Source of the DNA: Pseudomonadota bacterium
GTDB lineage: Bacteria > Desulfobacterota > WTBG01 > CAIYCZ01
Assembly: GCA_026388865.1 (NCBI GenBank)
Contig: JAPLIX010000456.1
Coordinates: 9,097-16,115 of the forward strand
Direction: 5' to 3'
Length of the DNA stretch: 7,019 nucleotides
The number at the start of each line of letters is the position of its first letter. Position 1 is the stretch's first letter. Shown here in pieces: positions 4,937-7,019 of this stretch. The notes under the pieces are model-generated. The model saw only the letters and a list, made by a program, of their open reading frames with translations. It was not told where the DNA came from and ran no database searches. Position numbers and translations under genes: made by a program.

Positions 4937-6904
4937 ATGAACCGACTAAAACGATTACTGCTGGGCGGGGCGCGTGACCCGAATGACCCCCATGTTTTCC
5001 ATAAACTTTCGCTGATAGCTTTTTTTGCCTGGGTAGGACTCGGCGCTGATGGTCTCACCTCCTCCTGCTATGGTCCTGAGGAAGCGTTTATAACCCTGCA
5101 GGGCCATCATTTCCTCGGCATCTTCGTGGTGATGGGAACGGTGCTCACCATCGTTATCGTCAGCATGAGCTACTCGCAGATAATTGAGCTCTTTCCCTCC
5201 GGAGGCGGCGGCTACCTCGTTGCCAGCAAGCTGCTTTCTCCTGCAGCGGGCATGGTTTCCGGATGCGCACTGCTGATTGACTATATTTTAACCATAACGC
5301 TCTCTATCGCCAGCGGGGCTGATGCAATCTTCAGCTTCTTCCCCCCGGAGTGGCTTCCCTATAAGCTGTGGCTTGCAGTCGGCGGCGTAATCCTGCTTAC
5401 CATCCTGAACATGCGCGGGGTCAAGGAATCCGTTCTGCCGCTGGTGCCGATATTTCTCATATTCATCATAACCCATGCCTTCGCAATTTTTTACACCTTT
5501 GTCACCCATCTCATGAATATCCCGGAACTCATAACCGCTACGGCCGGCGATGTCCGGGCAGCGCAGAGTGAGCTTGGATTTGCCGGCATGATTTTCCTGA
5601 TCCTTCGCTCCTACAGCATGGGCGCCGGAACATTTACCGGTATTGAAGCCGTGAGCAACGGCCTGCCGATACTGCGGGACCCGAAGGTGGAAACCGCAAA
5701 GCAGACCATGCGCTATATGGCGGGGTCGCTTGCGTTTATGGTGGTGGGCATCATGGGAGGCTACATTCTCTACCGGCTGGAAGCAGTGCCGGGGAAAACC
5801 CTCAATGCCGTGCTGCTGGAAAATATCGCCCGGAGCTGGCCCGCCAATATGGGATATTATTTTGTCCTTGTAACGCTTGCTTCCGAGGCTGTGCTCTTAT
5901 TTGTGGCCGCCCAGACCGGTTTCCTTGACGGCCCGCGGGTGCTTTCAAACATGGCGCTTGACCGCTGGTTCCCCACCCGCTTTGCCATGCTGAGCGACCG
6001 GCTGGTAAACCAGAACGGCATCCTCATTATGGGCGGCATTTCGCTGGTAATGATGCTCCTGTCACGCGGCTCGGTGCGGTTTCTCGTCGTGCTCTACAGC
6101 ATTAACGTGTTTGTCACTTTCTCACTTTCCCAGCTTGGCATGGTGCGGCCCTGGTGGAGCTGCCGGACGAAAGAATCCAAATGGATCAAAGGGTTGAGCA
6201 TTAACGGTATCGGGCTTATGCTTACCTTATTTATTCTCATCTCGGTTGTGATTCTTAAATTTTATGAGGGCGGCTGGATCACCGTAGCAGTAACCAGTTC
6301 GCTGGTTATAGTTGCCATCACCACCAAACGGCATTATGCAAACACCGCCAGGCAGCTGCAAAGGCTCGACGACCTGGTGCTTCCCATTGTGTCGACCCTG
6401 AAGCAGGATACGGCAAATAAAGTCAAACCTGCTCCGGAATGTAATCCCAATGCCATGACCGCGGTGCTCTTAGTCAGCGGTTTCAACGGGCTCGGGCTGC
6501 ACACCATGTTCAGCATCCTGCGGCTGTTCGGCAATACCTTTAAAAATTTTGCATTTGTGCAGATCGGCTCCATTGATGCAGGAAGTTTCAAGGGCGAGTC
6601 AGAGATGGAACGCCTGCGCATGAGCACGAAACATGACGTGGACATGTATGTTAAGTACATGAGGGAAAACGGCTTTTACGCGGAGAGTTTTTATTCGGTC
6701 AGCACCGATGTTGTCGAGGAAATCATCGCATTAACCCCGATCATTCTGAAACGATTTCCCCAGGCAATATTTTTCGGCGGTCAGCTGGTGTTCCCGGAAG
6801 ATTCCTTTTACAGCAGGCTGCACCATAACTACCTGGTATTTACCCTGCAGAGAAAACTCTACCATCAGGGCATTCCTTTTGTTATACTCCCCATACGCGT
6901 ATAA
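4937..6904 (+). CDS. KimA-like APC-superfamily transporter, probable potassium/proton symporter
   Basis: The gene encodes 655 residues, slightly longer than Bacillus subtilis KimA (about 607). About twelve membrane segments span roughly residues 24-463, followed by a linker and a soluble C-terminal domain (about 507-655) expected in the cytoplasm. Recognisable family segments are GADGLTSSCYG (36-46), FPSGGGGYLV (86-95), LLIDYILT (112-119) and FTGIEAVSNG (233-242). By position these retain the residues I recall as the potassium site in KimA: D38, Y45, D115, T119, T234 and E237, corresponding to KimA D36, Y43, D117, T121, T230 and E233. This favours potassium uptake over amino-acid transport, though a generic APC permease cannot be excluded. 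The ATG has no clear Shine-Dalgarno sequence; the next in-frame Met is at residue 66, past the first conserved segment, so this start is retained. Regulation may involve the structured spacer upstream. Confidence 0.8.
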   Translation: MNRLKRLLLGGARDPNDPHVFHKLSLIAFFAWVGLGADGLTSSCYGPEEAFITLQGHHFLGIFVVMGTVLTIVIVSMSYSQIIELFPSGGGGYLVASKLLSPAAGMVSGCALLIDYILTITLSIASGADAIFSFFPPEWLPYKLWLAVGGVILLTILNMRGVKESVLPLVPIFLIFIITHAFAIFYTFVTHLMNIPELITATAGDVRAAQSELGFAGMIFLILRSYSMGAGTFTGIEAVSNGLPILRDPKVETAKQTMRYMAGSLAFMVVGIMGGYILYRLEAVPGKTLNAVLLENIARSWPANMGYYFVLVTLASEAVLLFVAAQTGFLDGPRVLSNMALDRWFPTRFAMLSDRLVNQNGILIMGGISLVMMLLSRGSVRFLVVLYSINVFVTFSLSQLGMVRPWWSCRTKESKWIKGLSINGIGLMLTLFILISVVILKFYEGGWITVAVTSSLVIVAITTKRHYANTARQLQRLDDLVLPIVSTLKQDTANKVKPAPECNPNAMTAVLLVSGFNGLGLHTMFSILRLFGNTFKNFAFVQIGSIDAGSFKGESEMERLRMSTKHDVDMYVKYMRENGFYAESFYSVSTDVVEEIIALTPIILKRFPQAIFFGGQLVFPEDSFYSRLHHNYLVFTLQRKLYHQGIPFVILPIRV

Positions 6905-6918
6905 TCTCTAAACAACAG

Positions 6919-6944
6919 CCTAACCCGGACAAGCCGGAACCAAA
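6919..6944 (-). repeat. 26-bp repeat, right copy of an inverted pair
   Basis: It is the perfect reverse complement of 120-145. It starts 15 nt after the stop codon of the transporter gene and contains CCGG-ACAAG-CCGG, a short hairpin that could serve as a weak transcription end. Matching stops abruptly at both edges, and the outer flanks (1-119 and 6945-7019) do not resemble each other in inverted alignment. Confidence 0.85.
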
Positions 6945-7019
6945 GTCAAGCGCAAAGACTAAAAAAAACAAAGCAGATTGAATTTGGAACTCAGGAACTC
7001 ATAAAGGTAAAAACAAATA
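6945..7019. other. A-rich spacer at the window end
   Basis: No gene or strong structure is visible. The sequence is rich in A on the + strand, with an eight-A run (6961-6968), and continues beyond the window. Confidence 0.4.

Noticed and set aside
1..7019. CRISPR array, tRNA, rRNA, integrase or transposase genes
   Set aside because: I saw no regularly spaced direct repeats, no cloverleaf or rRNA signature, and no transposase or integrase motifs in either strand; the mobile pieces found are all non-coding.

Overview
The window is about 7 kb of bacterial chromosome of mixed base composition. It carries five protein genes, all on the + strand, separated by repeat-rich spacers. The GC-balanced codons, Sec-type signal peptide, dicluster-ferredoxin/FrhB-type redox protein, PQQ-like beta-propeller and many hairpin-forming interspersed repeats suggest a Gram-negative, probably anaerobic bacterium with a repeat-rich genome, of the kind seen in Desulfobacterota or Nitrospirota. 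That placement is inference; no rRNA or taxonomic marker is present.

Layout. Positions 1-156 are an AT-rich spacer ending in a 26-bp repeat (120-145). Its perfect inverted partner lies at 6919-6944, so the two copies frame nearly the whole window. Next come a small secreted protein (157-750) and, 12 nt later, a small four-helix membrane protein (763-1137), a likely two-gene operon of unknown function. Positions 1138-1538 hold no gene. They hold a hairpin-ended interspersed repeat (1234-1503) interrupted by a second, non-coding mini-element of about 147 bp (1319-1465), which has 16-bp terminal inverted repeats and sits in the loop of the first repeat's end hairpin. Then comes an FrhB-family iron-sulfur flavoprotein-like gene (1539-2915). 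A second, rearranged repeat copy (3021-3096) lies in the next spacer.

Positions 3142-4644 encode an eight-bladed PQQ-like beta-propeller preceded by one and a half Ig/PKD-like domains. Its 5' end is missing: the first domain starts in the middle, there is no signal peptide, and repeat-associated sequence sits directly upstream. The spacer 4645-4936 contains a 12-bp inverted repeat enclosing about 105 nt of nested hairpins, followed by a T-rich tract. It is either a structured RNA/leader or a small mobile repeat. The last gene (4937-6904) is an APC-superfamily transporter resembling the KimA potassium/proton symporter, with its presumed potassium-site residues retained.

The five genes do not form an obvious pathway. 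The main biological interest is the repeat architecture: a nested insertion in a hairpin loop, repeat edges lying at gene starts, a gene decapitated beside a repeat, and an unexplained structured spacer before the transporter. I see no convincing new defence or biosynthetic system.
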